64,000 bases of DNA from Neorhizobium galegae (GCF_017877055.1 NZ_JAGIPG010000003.1:797691-861690), one strand, 5' to 3'. Positions 52,880 to 61,779 are shown, numbered from the stretch's first letter. Numbers and translations are program-made. The notes: generated by a model not told the origin, from the sequence alone.

Positions 52880-53587
52880 TCAACGAGCGGATGGCCCTTG
52901 TAAGGGCGACCCGCCACAACCGGCTGCGACATAACGTTCAACAAAATTTCTTATAAACGCCGCTGCAGCTTTCATCGTTTTCATGACGGCAAGGGTCTGC
53001 GGAATTTCGGAAAATGCGTCATCCAATTTCCGGAATTGCGGATTATTCTCCGCAACCAGTCCAAGAGATCCCTTCAACCCCGCTGCCGCATCGCAGAGAC
53101 CAGCTTTCAGCATTTCTATCGCTGCGGGTGGATTGTCGGCATAGACAATCGTCGCGTTCTTGAGCTGACGTTCGAGTTGTTTGGTATAGGCGGCCCCTTG
53201 TGCGGTCGCTATCCGGCAGCCGGAGAGGTCCATATCCGCTACGCGGAAGACATCTGACTTTACCGGAACGAGATAGGTCGCGGTGACGAACGCGTAGGGG
53301 GCCGAAAACGCAAAGCGATCTGCGCGCGAGGGGTCTGCTGCGATAAAAGCGACGTCCCATTCGTTTCGATCCGCCGCCGCCAATATCGCCACCGCCGATT
53401 GATACTTCAGGATCGAAAGGACGCAGCCCGTTTCCGCCGCCAATGCGTTCGCCAGATCGACACTTGGCCCGACAAGCGCACCCGTCCGCTCATCCACACG
53501 CGCAAGTGCGGGATTTGCGACATGCACGGCAGCACGGATTAGGCCCGTTGGTGCAAGTTCGAAAACAACTTTGTCCGGAACCGCCAT
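52880..53587 (-). CDS. SBP_bac_3-like periplasmic-binding-fold protein without signal peptide
   Basis: A 235-residue family-3 solute-binding fold: PTGLIRAAVHVANPALA, VGPSVDLANALAAETG, EWDVAFIAADPSRADRFAFSAPY and AAIEMLKAGLCDAAAG. Normal family members start with a secretion signal; this one starts MAVPDKVVFELAPTG, so it would be cytosolic. It is the last gene of the dioxygenase/hydratase/aldolase operon, 3 bases after the aldolase stop. It could be a soluble sensor or carrier for a pathway acid, or a cyclohexadienyl-dehydratase-like enzyme of the same fold. Confidence 0.72.
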   Translation of the reverse strand: MAVPDKVVFELAPTGLIRAAVHVANPALARVDERTGALVGPSVDLANALAAETGCVLSILKYQSAVAILAAADRNEWDVAFIAADPSRADRFAFSAPYAFVTATYLVPVKSDVFRVADMDLSGCRIATAQGAAYTKQLERQLKNATIVYADNPPAAIEMLKAGLCDAAAGLKGSLGLVAENNPQFRKLDDAFSEIPQTLAVMKTMKAAAAFIRNFVERYVAAGCGGSPLQGPSAR

Positions 53588-53590
53588 GGT

Positions 53591-54373
53591 TCACACCCGT
53601 TCCGCAAACCTGCCTGCCAAGGCCTCAGCGCCGCGCGCCAGCAAGGCGACATCGACACCAACGGCCGTGAACAGCGCTCCCAAATCTATGCAACGGGCCG
53701 CGAACTTCTCGTCGGGTGTAAGAATTCCCGCCGGCTTCCCGAGGCGCTTGAGCAGAGCAACTGCTTTTTCAATGGCTTCGACCACTTCCGGGTGGCCAGG
53801 CTGTCCGGGATATCCGAAACTGGCGGCGAGATCGGCTGGCCCGATGAATATGCCATCCACGCCTTCGACGGATGCGATCGCCTCTATATGAGCCATGGCC
53901 GCCCGCGTTTCGACCTGAACGAGAACACAGAGTTCCCGCTCCGCCTGCTGTGCGTAGTTCTTGACCCTGCCGAAACGCGTGGCACGCGTAAGAGCGGAAA
54001 CGCCTCGGATACCGGCGGGCGGATACCGGGTGGCGTCCACTGCGGCTTTCGCTTCGTCGGCGTTCTGAACATAGGGTATCAGCAGCGATTGAACGCCGAT
54101 ATCCAGAAAACGCTTGATCAGCACCGGATCGTTGACCGCCGGTCGCACGATCGGCGCGACCTCATAGGGCGCCACCGCCTGTAGTTGCGGCAATACCGTC
54201 AGCACGTCGCTGGGGGAATGTTCCGTATCGAACAGCAGCCAATCGAACCCGGCTGGCGCTAAGATCTCCGCCGCGTAGCTTCCTGGAAGCCCGCACCAGA
54301 GCCCGATCTGGCTATGCCCGGCGCGCAGTTTCGCCTTGAATTTGTTGACAGGAAGATCCATCGCCGACCTCAC
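53591..54373 (-). CDS. HpcH/HpaI-family class II aldolase
   Basis: A 260-residue metal-dependent aldolase like 4-hydroxy-2-oxoheptanedioate aldolase (HpaI). Motifs: IGLWCGLPGSYAAEIL, FDTEHSPSDV with the catalytic His, PIVRPAVND with the phosphate/carboxylate Arg, VQVETRAAM with the metal Glu, and FIGPADLAASFG with the metal Asp. It splits a 4-hydroxy-2-oxo acid into pyruvate and an aldehyde. ATGA coupling to the hydratase gene upstream fits consecutive steps. Confidence 0.88.
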   Translation of the reverse strand: MRSAMDLPVNKFKAKLRAGHSQIGLWCGLPGSYAAEILAPAGFDWLLFDTEHSPSDVLTVLPQLQAVAPYEVAPIVRPAVNDPVLIKRFLDIGVQSLLIPYVQNADEAKAAVDATRYPPAGIRGVSALTRATRFGRVKNYAQQAERELCVLVQVETRAAMAHIEAIASVEGVDGIFIGPADLAASFGYPGQPGHPEVVEAIEKAVALLKRLGKPAGILTPDEKFAARCIDLGALFTAVGVDVALLARGAEALAGRFAERV

Positions 54374-55152
54374 ACGAAGGAGACACCGATCGAGCCGACT
54401 GGCCCATAATCGGCCTGGATGACATCACCCTTGACGATATCGACCGGTCTCGTGAAAGAGCCCGCAAGGACGATTTGCCCCTTCTTCAAACCGCCACCGA
54501 CGGCATGCAGCTTGTTGACGAGCCAGGCGACACCAGCCGCCGGATGGCCCATGATCGCTGCCGAAACGCCGGACTCCTCGATAATTCCGTTCTTCGAAAG
54601 CGTCGCACCAACCCAGCGGATGTCGATATCCATGGGACGAACGACTCGTCCGCCGACAACGATTGCCCCGAAAGCTGCATTGTCGGCGATCGTGTCGGTG
54701 ATCGCGCGCGGAACTTCGGTCCGGTAATCGATGATCTCGAGCGCGGGCACGATGAACTCGGTCGCGCGCATGACGTCGTAGATCCGGGTGCCCGTTCCTT
54801 CGAGATCTTCCCCCATTATGAAAGCCAGCTCGACTTCCAGGCGCGGCTTGATGAACAAATCCGCCTTGATCTGCGCCCCGTCGTTGTAAAGCGCATCGTC
54901 CAGAATGACGCCATAGTCGGGCTCGGTCATCTTGGACGCCATCTGCATGGCGCGAGACGTCAGGCCTATCTTGTGACCGACGATCCGCGCGCCACGGGAT
55001 ACACGCGACTGCGCCCAAAGGGCCTGGATGCGATAGGCGTCCTCGATATCGAGATCGGGATAGGTCTTGCTTGGCTGGACGATCGGCTTCCGGTCGGTCT
55101 CCGCCTTCAATATGGCATCCGCCGCCGCCTGGCGTTGTTCATCGGTAATCAT
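54370..55152 (-). CDS. 2-oxopent-4-enoate / 2-oxo-hept-3-ene-dioate hydratase family
   Basis: A 260-residue hydratase of the HpaH/MhpD group: SKTYPDLDIEDAYRIQALW, GHKIGLTSRAMQMA, PRLEVELAFIMGEDL with the metal Glu residues, and VNKLHAVGGGLKKGQIVLAGSFT. It adds water to a 2-oxo-4-enoic acid, giving the aldolase substrate. It is ATGA-coupled to the aldolase and 21 bases after the dioxygenase gene. Confidence 0.88.
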   Translation of the reverse strand: MITDEQRQAAADAILKAETDRKPIVQPSKTYPDLDIEDAYRIQALWAQSRVSRGARIVGHKIGLTSRAMQMASKMTEPDYGVILDDALYNDGAQIKADLFIKPRLEVELAFIMGEDLEGTGTRIYDVMRATEFIVPALEIIDYRTEVPRAITDTIADNAAFGAIVVGGRVVRPMDIDIRWVGATLSKNGIIEESGVSAAIMGHPAAGVAWLVNKLHAVGGGLKKGQIVLAGSFTRPVDIVKGDVIQADYGPVGSIGVSFV

Positions 55153-55173
55153 GATCCGGCTCCGGAAATTGCG

Positions 55174-56067
55174 TTACTTGATCGGCGGGCGCGGCAAAAC
55201 GGCGTCGCCAGGCTCCATGACATAGGTATAAGCGAGCGAGAACCAGGGCCCTTGAACGTCCCTGTCGGTCGGGTGCGGTTCGTCATGGCGAACGAAGTTG
55301 CCGGTCAGTGCCGCGGTCACGCCAAACTGCACATCGGATTCGATGTTCGGATCGCTGGGATCGAAGACCTGAGAGATCAGCGTCTTGTAGCCGTGCTTGA
55401 AGATCAGCGCATGAAGATGCGCCGGCCGATAGGGATGGCGGCCCTGGGCTTTGAGCAAGCGTCCGACCACGCCGTCGACGGGGATCGGATAACCAACCAT
55501 CTTCACGGTTCGGAACCAGAAGCGCCCGTCCTCGTCGGTCATAAATTTGCCGCGCAGGTTCATCTCCGCCTGATCGGGATCCTGATTTTCGTAGAGGCCG
55601 ACCGGGGACGCATGCCATACATCGACCTCGGCGCCTGAGATCGGCTCGCCTTCACGGTCAACGACTCGAGCCTGAACGAAAAGCGGCGTGCCGGGTGTGT
55701 CTGACCGAATGATGGTGCCGCCGTTTTCAACCCTTGGGGAATTCAAGCGCCAGAAGGGGCCGAGAAGCGACTGGGATGTTTCGGTCTGCCCCTTATCACC
55801 ATTGTTGAGCAGGCAGACGAGGGACGACACACCCAGGGAGCCCGACATGAGGACGAACTCGTTGTGGCTGTCTGTTTGCATCTGGCCGATCTCGTTCAAG
55901 ATCGCCGTTGCCTCCCGGAATTCCACTTCGGTCAGCCGCACTTCCCGAACGAAAGCATGAAGATGCTTCACCAGCGCCACGAGGATCTCCCGAACCCTGG
56001 GATCGGAAGTCCGACCCATCGCCGCAACCACGGCGGGCGTTACGTCGCTTTCAGTTTTAATGACCAT
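55174..56067 (-). CDS. Intradiol ring-cleavage dioxygenase, catechol/hydroxyquinol 1,2-dioxygenase type
   Basis: A 297-residue non-haem Fe(III) dioxygenase. An N-terminal dioxygenase dimer domain (about 20-105) marks the catechol or hydroxyquinol subgroup. Probable iron ligands are Tyr159 (VGLYEN), Tyr193 (MVGYPIP), His217 and His219 (RPAHLHALIF), with the spacing of catechol 1,2-dioxygenase. It opens a ring between two hydroxyls to a muconate or maleylacetate. Its partners here are a hydratase and an aldolase typical of meta pathways, an odd pairing. The palindrome at 56098-56113 lies 31 bases upstream. Confidence 0.88.
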   Translation of the reverse strand: MVIKTESDVTPAVVAAMGRTSDPRVREILVALVKHLHAFVREVRLTEVEFREATAILNEIGQMQTDSHNEFVLMSGSLGVSSLVCLLNNGDKGQTETSQSLLGPFWRLNSPRVENGGTIIRSDTPGTPLFVQARVVDREGEPISGAEVDVWHASPVGLYENQDPDQAEMNLRGKFMTDEDGRFWFRTVKMVGYPIPVDGVVGRLLKAQGRHPYRPAHLHALIFKHGYKTLISQVFDPSDPNIESDVQFGVTAALTGNFVRHDEPHPTDRDVQGPWFSLAYTYVMEPGDAVLPRPPIK

Positions 56068-56097
56068 TTGTCACCTCCCAATACGGCACCGTTACAA

Positions 56098-56113
56098 AAA
56101 TAATCGATTATTT
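56098..56113. promoter_or_regulatory. Perfect 16-bp palindrome AAATAATCGATTATTT
   Basis: Lies 31-46 bases upstream of the dioxygenase start, in the divergent region shared with the GntR gene. It contains the core ATCGATTA also seen as ATCGTTTA at 56260 and 56199, so all three are probably sites for the adjacent FCD regulator. Confidence 0.6.
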
Positions 56114-56198
56114 GTCAAGCCACCAACGACACCGGAAATACTGAAGGCGCCATCACTTGCGGTATAAATACGCCTATATGACTGATTAACAACGATAT

Positions 56199-56213
56199 TA
56201 TCATTAAACGATA
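56199..56213. promoter_or_regulatory. Imperfect palindrome TATCATTAAACGATA
   Basis: Middle of the divergent region. The reverse strand carries TATCGTTTA, matching the core of the other two sites; weaker symmetry. Confidence 0.4.
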
Positions 56214-56259
56214 CAAGAATTATGTGGGTCACTAGGCGTTTTACCTCGACCCCGTTGAC

Positions 56260-56278
56260 AAGAATAATCGTTTATCTT
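56260..56278. promoter_or_regulatory. Imperfect palindrome around AATAATCGTTTATC
   Basis: Lies 42-60 bases before the GntR ATG. It has outer arms AAGA/TCTT and the core AATAATCG of the perfect palindrome at 56098, which fits autoregulation. Confidence 0.5.
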
Positions 56279-56319
56279 ATCGATCATCGACAGCAGGCGA
56301 CTTTTGCCTGGGAGGTTTT

Positions 56320-57054
56320 ATGAAGCAGCGGTCCGAGGCCCATAACCTGTCCAACGAACAAGCCGGAAACGGTGGCTTTTCCGATGACGGGAAGAACACG
56401 ATCGGTAGCCAGCTGGCATCCCGGCTGCGTGAAGCGATTATTTCGGGAGACCTTGAGGCTGGCAGCAAGATCAATCTCGACAGGGCGCGGCAGTCGTTCA
56501 ACGTCAGCTTGAGCCCCTTGCGCGAAGGGCTTGCGCGCCTGATCTCCGATGGTTTGGTGGAGTTCGAGGACAATCGCGGCTATCGCGTTTCACCCGTTTC
56601 GCTCGCAAATCTTGAGGAAATCACCAGCCTGCGTGAAGAATTCGAGGTTTTCGCCCTGAAGGAGTCCATCCGGGTTGGCGACGTGGAATGGGAAAGCAAT
56701 GTCATGCGCATGCTTCACAAGCTCAACCGCGCCGAACGAGATGCGAACAAGCCGGAAACGCTGGAGCATTGGGAAGCGGTCCATCGGGACTTCCATCTCA
56801 CACTTATTTCAGGGTGCGGGAAACCGCTTCTGCTTCACTTCTGCAAAACGCTGCTCAATCTCAATGACCGTTATCGCAGAACATTCCTGACGCAAACGTC
56901 CGGCGACCGAAACGTAAGCCAGGAGCACAGTGAGATCGCTCAGGGGGCGGTTGCAAGAGATAGTGATTACGCTGCAGAGCAGCTCCGTCAACACATCCAT
57001 CGCACAGGGACCAATCTGCTTGGTCACCTCACCCGCACCGGGGTCGTGAGATGA
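56320..57054 (+). CDS. GntR-family transcriptional regulator, FCD subfamily
   Basis: A 244-residue regulator with winged helix at about 28-95 (LEAGSKINLDRARQSFNVSLSPLREGLARL) and an FCD domain with His in HRDFHLTL, QEHSEI and RQHIHRTG. It is preceded by GGGAGG. It is divergent from the ring-cleavage operon and the first gene of the plus-strand shikimate/quinate run, overlapping the next gene by ATGA. It is therefore well placed to control both arms through the three ATCG(A/T)TTA sites. Confidence 0.88.
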   Translation: MKQRSEAHNLSNEQAGNGGFSDDGKNTIGSQLASRLREAIISGDLEAGSKINLDRARQSFNVSLSPLREGLARLISDGLVEFEDNRGYRVSPVSLANLEEITSLREEFEVFALKESIRVGDVEWESNVMRMLHKLNRAERDANKPETLEHWEAVHRDFHLTLISGCGKPLLLHFCKTLLNLNDRYRRTFLTQTSGDRNVSQEHSEIAQGAVARDSDYAAEQLRQHIHRTGTNLLGHLTRTGVVR

Positions 57055-57866
57055 CATATGCCACACAGATGAAAGACATCCCGGTCGGCGTTGCGCATTT
57101 CTCCGCAATCCAGTTGCCACCGGCGCAATTCGTAAAGGATGCCGCAACAGCGGGATTCAATTCCGTCGGGCTTCGGCTGCATCCCGCCTTTGTGGGCGCG
57201 CCTTACTACGAACTGCCGCAGGGCAGTAAGGCAGCATCGGAATTTCGAACCCTGCTCGACAGCGAAGATATGAAGGTCTTCGATATCGAGTTCTTCGTTA
57301 TCGGTCCGGATTTCAGCGCTGCCTCGGTCGAACACATCGTTGCGGCTGCAGCAGACATCGGAGCCAGACGCCTGTCCACCTGCGGCGACGACGAGAATCG
57401 CGATCGGCTGATCGGCAATTTCATCGAGTTTTGCCAACTTGCCGCGCGCTACGACATGGCCGTCGACCTTGAGAATATGGGCTGGCGCGCAGTCAAGACC
57501 TACAACGAGTGCGCTTCACTCGTCGAGGTCTGTGGCCAGGACAATGCAGGTGCCTTGATCGACGCCATCCATTTTTTCAGAAACGGTGGAAGCGTTGACG
57601 ACATCAATGTGGATATCGTTCAGCATGTCCAGCTTTGCGACGCAATGGGGTCGGCCCCCAAGCGCCCCGAAGATATGATCAATGAAGCGCGGGCGGGACG
57701 ATTGGCTCCGGGTGACGGTAAGCTGGCCCTGAAAGAACTGCTGAGCAAACTTGCCGATAAAGCCGCGATATCGGTGGAGGTTCCGTTGGTCGGAGACGTG
57801 GCTCCGCTGGCGCATCTGAGAAATCTCAATCTGAAGGCGCGGAAAATTCTGCAATCAGGAAACTAG
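57051..57866 (+). CDS. Xylose-isomerase-like TIM-barrel (sugar phosphate isomerase/epimerase) protein
   Basis: A 271-residue AP-endonuclease-2/xylose-isomerase-like barrel: VKDAATAGFNSVGLRLHP, then MAVDLENMGWRAVK with a probable metal Glu, ALIDAIHFFRNGGS with metal Asp and His, and VQHVQLCDAMG. Members include epimerases, and dehydratases such as 3-dehydroshikimate dehydratase. In this run with AroE and AroQ a dehydratase or epimerase acting on a cyclic polyol acid is plausible; a second barrel (QuiC-like) lies at the window end. Confidence 0.78.
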   Translation: MTYATQMKDIPVGVAHFSAIQLPPAQFVKDAATAGFNSVGLRLHPAFVGAPYYELPQGSKAASEFRTLLDSEDMKVFDIEFFVIGPDFSAASVEHIVAAAADIGARRLSTCGDDENRDRLIGNFIEFCQLAARYDMAVDLENMGWRAVKTYNECASLVEVCGQDNAGALIDAIHFFRNGGSVDDINVDIVQHVQLCDAMGSAPKRPEDMINEARAGRLAPGDGKLALKELLSKLADKAAISVEVPLVGDVAPLAHLRNLNLKARKILQSGN

Positions 57867-57880
57867 GACGTTCTTGGTCT

Positions 57881-57900
57881 GGCGCGGTGGAGGCCGCGCC
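57881..57900 (+). repeat. Intercistronic hairpin GGCGCGG/CCGCGCC
   Basis: Perfect 7-bp stem, 6-base loop, between the isomerase and permease genes, just before the GGGAGGAGG site. It may mark a processing point between the enzyme and transporter parts of the message. Confidence 0.45.
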
Positions 57901-57919
57901 GGGAGGAGGAAAACTTTCC

Positions 57920-58588
57920 ATGAATTATAAGTTCGACTTCGGTGCGGTCTTCGAGCGCGCCCCCGAATTGCTGTGGGCGACGTTAGGAACATTCGGCCTC
58001 GCATTTGCCGGCATGGCGCTCGCCCTGCTGATCGGTATTCTGGGCGTCATCGCCCGGACCTCGCACAACAAGATCGCGCGGGCTCCCGTCATCGCCTTTG
58101 TCGAAATCGTGCGCAACACGCCGTTTCTGGTGCAGATCTTCTATATCTATTTTGCCCTGCCCCTGATGGGCATCCGCCTCAATCCGACGGCAACGGCGAT
58201 CATCGCGCTCGGCATCAATGGCGGCGCCTATGCGATCGAGATTATCCGGGGCGGCGTCGAAAGCATCAGCAAGGGTCAGGTCGAGGCAGGTTACGCGCTT
58301 GGCTTGCACAAGGCCGATGTATTCCGCCTGATCGTGCTCAAGCCGGCGCTGCGCGCAATCTATCCGTCGCTGACGAGCCAGTTCATCATGCTGACGCTCA
58401 CGACATCGGTCTGCACCTCTATTGCGGCTTATGAACTGACCTCGGCGGCCCAGCGGATCGAGTCCGATACGTTCAGAAGCTTCGAGGTCTATTTCTCGGT
58501 CACCGGGATCTACCTCGTCATATCGAGCGTCATGATGGGCATTTTCGCCCTGATTTCCCGCCGCTATTTCAGCTACCCGGCACGATAG
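57920..58588 (+). CDS. Polar-amino-acid-type ABC permease (first of two)
   Basis: A 222-residue permease of the HisMQ family. The ATG at 57920 follows GGGAGGAGG; an upstream ATG is part of the hairpin region. It has AFVEIVRNTPFLVQIFYIYFALP, a family hallmark, and the coupling loop GQVEAGYALGLHKADVFRLIVLKPALR. Together with the next gene it forms the membrane part of the importer. Confidence 0.9.
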   Translation: MNYKFDFGAVFERAPELLWATLGTFGLAFAGMALALLIGILGVIARTSHNKIARAPVIAFVEIVRNTPFLVQIFYIYFALPLMGIRLNPTATAIIALGINGGAYAIEIIRGGVESISKGQVEAGYALGLHKADVFRLIVLKPALRAIYPSLTSQFIMLTLTTSVCTSIAAYELTSAAQRIESDTFRSFEVYFSVTGIYLVISSVMMGIFALISRRYFSYPAR

Positions 58589-58599
58589 GAGGATCTACC

Positions 58600-59250
58600 A
58601 TGGGACCTGTCGGCGCCAACGAATTCCTCTTCCTTCTGCAAGGGCTCAAGTGGACGGCTTTGCTTGCGGTCATCGGCTTCATTGGTGGCGGTATTTTCGG
58701 CATGCTGATCGCATTGATCCGCTCATCACGAAACGCCGCCGCGAGAACCGCGTCCGCTGCCTATATCGCCCTGTTCCAGGGTACGCCGCTTCTGATGCAG
58801 TTGTTCGTCGTCTATTACGGCGTCGCGCTGATCGGCATCGATGTTAGCGCCTGGCTTGCTGTCGCGATCGCTTTCACTCTTCACGCCAGCGCGTTTCTCG
58901 GCGAGATATGGCGCGGCTCAATCGAGGCTGTTCCGAAGGGACAAGCCGAGGCCGCAAACGCGCTAGGACTGCACTACGTGTCGCGGATGAAGGATGTCAT
59001 CCTCCCGCAGGCACTCAAGATTTCCATGCCGGCGACCATCGGCTTCCTGGTGCAACTGATCAAGGGCACGTCGCTCGCAGCGATCGTCGGCTTTATCGAA
59101 CTCGCCCGCGCCGGGCAGATCATATCCAACCAGACCTACAGGCCGCTTCTCGTCTTCGGGATCGTCGGCGTGATCTACTTCATCATTTGCTGGCCCCTCT
59201 CCCATTTCGGGACCGGTCTTGAGAAACGGATGGCTAAAGCCGCCCGCTGA
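58600..59250 (+). CDS. Polar-amino-acid-type ABC permease (second of two)
   Basis: A 216-residue HisMQ-family permease: AYIALFQGTPLLMQLFVVYYGVAL and GQAEAANALGLHYVSRMKDVILPQALK. It lies 11 bases after its partner and 39 bases before the binding-protein gene. Confidence 0.9.
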   Translation: MGPVGANEFLFLLQGLKWTALLAVIGFIGGGIFGMLIALIRSSRNAAARTASAAYIALFQGTPLLMQLFVVYYGVALIGIDVSAWLAVAIAFTLHASAFLGEIWRGSIEAVPKGQAEAANALGLHYVSRMKDVILPQALKISMPATIGFLVQLIKGTSLAAIVGFIELARAGQIISNQTYRPLLVFGIVGVIYFIICWPLSHFGTGLEKRMAKAAR

Positions 59251-59289
59251 AGCTTCCCACGAAGCAATATCAAAGAGGAGGAGAATGAA

Positions 59290-60114
59290 ATGCAATGCAA
59301 TCGCAGGAAATTGATGGGGGTCGCGCTCGCAACCGCGGCGTTCGCCTTGGTTGGCACAGCGACGGCCTCGGCCGCCAGCGTGGCGGAGATCAAGTCCAAG
59401 GGCACCATCGTCGTCGGCATCCAGGGCGACAATGCGCCCTGGGGCTTCGTCAACTCGAGCGGCACCCAGGACGGCTTCGACGCCGACGTGGCAACGCTTT
59501 TCGCCAAGGAGCTTGGCGTCAAGGTTCAGTTCCAGCCGCTCGCCGTCGCCAACCGCATCCCGGCGCTGACGACCGGCAAGGTGGACATTCTGTTCGCCAC
59601 GATGGCAATGACCGAGGAGCGCGCCAAGTCGATCCAGTACAGCAAGCCCTATGCCGCCAACACCATCGCTCTCTACGCGGCAAAGGCCGACAAGGCACAG
59701 GCCGTCGCCGATCTGGCGGGCTGGGAAATCGGCGTGCCGAAGTCGAGTTCGCAGGACAAGGCCGTCAGCGACGCCGTCGGATCGACCGCGACCGTTCGTC
59801 GTTTCGATGACGACGCCGCAACGATCCAGGCGCTGATTTCCGGCCAGGTCAAGGCAGTCGGCGGCAACCAGTTCTACGGCCAGCGGCTCGATGCGGCCGC
59901 CTCCGGGAAATACGAGCGCAAGATCGAGTTTCTGACAACCTACAACGGCGTTGGAACACGGCTTGGTGAAAAGGACTGGAACACCACAGTCAACGCCTTC
60001 ATCGACAAGATCAAGGCCAGTGGCGAACTGGCCGCAATTACCAAGAAATGGATGGGTATCGAACTGCCGAAGTTCCCGGAATCCATACCGAACATTCCGT
60101 TCACCGTTAACTGA
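59290..60114 (+). CDS. SBP_bac_3 polar-amino-acid-type ABC binding protein
   Basis: A 274-residue exported binding protein with a signal peptide at 1-30 (MQCNRRKLMGVALATAAFAL, cleavage near ASAAS). Family-3 motifs: GTIVVGIQGDNAPWGFVNSSG, GFDADVATLFAKELG, and KVDILFATMAMTEERAKSIQYSKPY. Its neighbours AroE, AroQ and a QuiC-like gene suggest quinate or shikimate as ligand instead of an amino acid. Confidence 0.88.
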   Translation: MQCNRRKLMGVALATAAFALVGTATASAASVAEIKSKGTIVVGIQGDNAPWGFVNSSGTQDGFDADVATLFAKELGVKVQFQPLAVANRIPALTTGKVDILFATMAMTEERAKSIQYSKPYAANTIALYAAKADKAQAVADLAGWEIGVPKSSSQDKAVSDAVGSTATVRRFDDDAATIQALISGQVKAVGGNQFYGQRLDAAASGKYERKIEFLTTYNGVGTRLGEKDWNTTVNAFIDKIKASGELAAITKKWMGIELPKFPESIPNIPFTVN

Positions 60115-60133
60115 AGATCGTAAGGAGGGTGCC

Positions 60134-60895
60134 GTGGCCAATTCCGTCATAGACCAGTCGACGCTCATTTCACTTGAAAAAGTGGAGAGATGGTACGGCG
60201 CCTTTCATGCATTGAAGGCCATCGATCTGTCGGTTCGCAAAGGCGAGAAGATCGTTCTTTGCGGACCGTCCGGCTCCGGTAAATCAACCTTGATCCGGTG
60301 CATCAATGCGCTCGAGACAATCCAGGACGGTAGTATAACCGTTGAAGGCCAGTTGCTGGACGGCAGCAGCAAGGCCGTGGATGCGATCCGCCGCGAAGTC
60401 GGCATGGTGTTTCAGAGCTTCAATCTCTTTCCGCACATGACGGTTTTGCAGAACTGCGCCCTGGCGCCGATGCGTGTAAGGGGAACAAGCCGTGCGGATG
60501 CCGAAAAACTGGCGCGCAAATATCTCGAACGGGTCCGGATCCTCGATCAGGCGGAGAAATATCCGGCGCAGCTTTCGGGCGGCCAGCAGCAGCGCGTCGC
60601 CATCGCCCGCGCGCTCTGCATGGAACCGAAAGTGATGTTGTTCGACGAGCCGACCTCCGCGCTTGATCCCGAAATGGTCAAGGAGGTGCTCGATACGATG
60701 ATCTCGCTGGCCCGCGACGGGATGACGATGATTTGCGTTACCCACGAAATGGGTTTTGCAAGGCAGGTGGCAGACCGCGTCATCTTCATGGCGTCCGGCG
60801 AGATCATCGAAGAAGCGGAGCCGGAAATCTTCTTCAAATCGCCGAAGCACGAACGCACCAAGACCTTCCTCGGTGAAATTCTGGCTCATCATTAG
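60134..60895 (+). CDS. Polar-amino-acid-type ABC ATP-binding protein
   Basis: A 253-residue ATPase starting at a GTG (60134) with AAGGAGG in front; the longer frame begins inside the binding-protein gene. Walker A GPSGSGKST, Q-loop FQSFNLFPH, signature LSGGQQQR, Walker B VMLFDEPTSALDPE and H-loop VTHEMGFA are the GlnQ/HisP pattern. Confidence 0.92.
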   Translation: MANSVIDQSTLISLEKVERWYGAFHALKAIDLSVRKGEKIVLCGPSGSGKSTLIRCINALETIQDGSITVEGQLLDGSSKAVDAIRREVGMVFQSFNLFPHMTVLQNCALAPMRVRGTSRADAEKLARKYLERVRILDQAEKYPAQLSGGQQQRVAIARALCMEPKVMLFDEPTSALDPEMVKEVLDTMISLARDGMTMICVTHEMGFARQVADRVIFMASGEIIEEAEPEIFFKSPKHERTKTFLGEILAHH

Positions 60896-60912
60896 GCCGG
60901 CCTGAAGAGAGT

Positions 60913-61779
60913 ATGCCCATGAACAACCAGCAATTTCTTGTCGGTCTTATAGGCGCGGAGATCCAGATGTCGAAATCGCCGGCGCTTCATGAAGTGGAAG
61001 GCCGGCACCAGGGACTCGACTACCGATACGAGCTTCTCGACCTGACGGAACGCAGCCTGCCGGTATCCGCCCTCCCCGCACTTCTCGACGAAGAGGAGCG
61101 GCGGGGATTTGCCGGAAGCAACATAACTCATCCCTGCAAGCAGACCGTTATCGCCCATCTGACGCAGCTTTCCGAGGATGCCGAGATGTTAGGCGCCGTC
61201 AATACCGTGGTCTTCCAGAACGGCGAGCGGATCGGCCACAACACCGATTGGTATGGCTTCTATAAGAATTTTGAGTGCGGTCTGCCGGATGTGGCAAGAT
61301 CCCGTGCCGTCCTGTTGGGAGCTGGCGGCGCCGGCGTCGCGGTCGCACATGCGGCAATCAAGCTCGGAATCGAACGGCTTTCGATCTTCGACCGGGACAG
61401 CCAGCGCGCCGAACGTCTGGCATCCCAACTGAATGATCGGTTCTCCAGGCAATGCGCGGACCCGATCACCGACATAGGCGCAGCGATGCGCCTTGCCGAC
61501 GGCCTGATCCACGCCACACCCACCGGCATGAAAAGCCATCCTGGCCTGCCGATCGATGCGGTCTGGCTCGATCAGCGCCACTGGGTTGCAGATATCGTGT
61601 ATATGCCGCTGGAAACCGAACTTCTCGCGCTGGCGCGGAAAACAGGATGCCGAACCCTTCCAGGTGGCGGCATGACCGTGTTCCAGGCTGCAGCGGCCTT
61701 CAAGCTCTTTACCGGTATCGAACCGGATGCTGAGCGGATGTCCCGTCATTTCGCCGAGCTATGCCGCGCGACGCTTTGA
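60913..61779 (+). CDS. aroE: Shikimate/quinate dehydrogenase, probably catabolic NAD-type
   Basis: A 288-residue AroE-family enzyme. Substrate site: IQMSKSPALHEVEG, SNITHPCKQ with the catalytic Lys, and HNTDWYGF with the catalytic Asp. Nucleotide site: LLGAGGAGVAVAHA followed by IFDRD; an acidic residue here, in place of the NRT of NADP enzymes, suggests NAD. Family members with this trait oxidise quinate or shikimate in catabolism. It follows the importer genes and precedes AroQ, consistent with growth on hydroaromatic acids. Confidence 0.87.
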   Translation: MPMNNQQFLVGLIGAEIQMSKSPALHEVEGRHQGLDYRYELLDLTERSLPVSALPALLDEEERRGFAGSNITHPCKQTVIAHLTQLSEDAEMLGAVNTVVFQNGERIGHNTDWYGFYKNFECGLPDVARSRAVLLGAGGAGVAVAHAAIKLGIERLSIFDRDSQRAERLASQLNDRFSRQCADPITDIGAAMRLADGLIHATPTGMKSHPGLPIDAVWLDQRHWVADIVYMPLETELLALARKTGCRTLPGGGMTVFQAAAAFKLFTGIEPDAERMSRHFAELCRATL

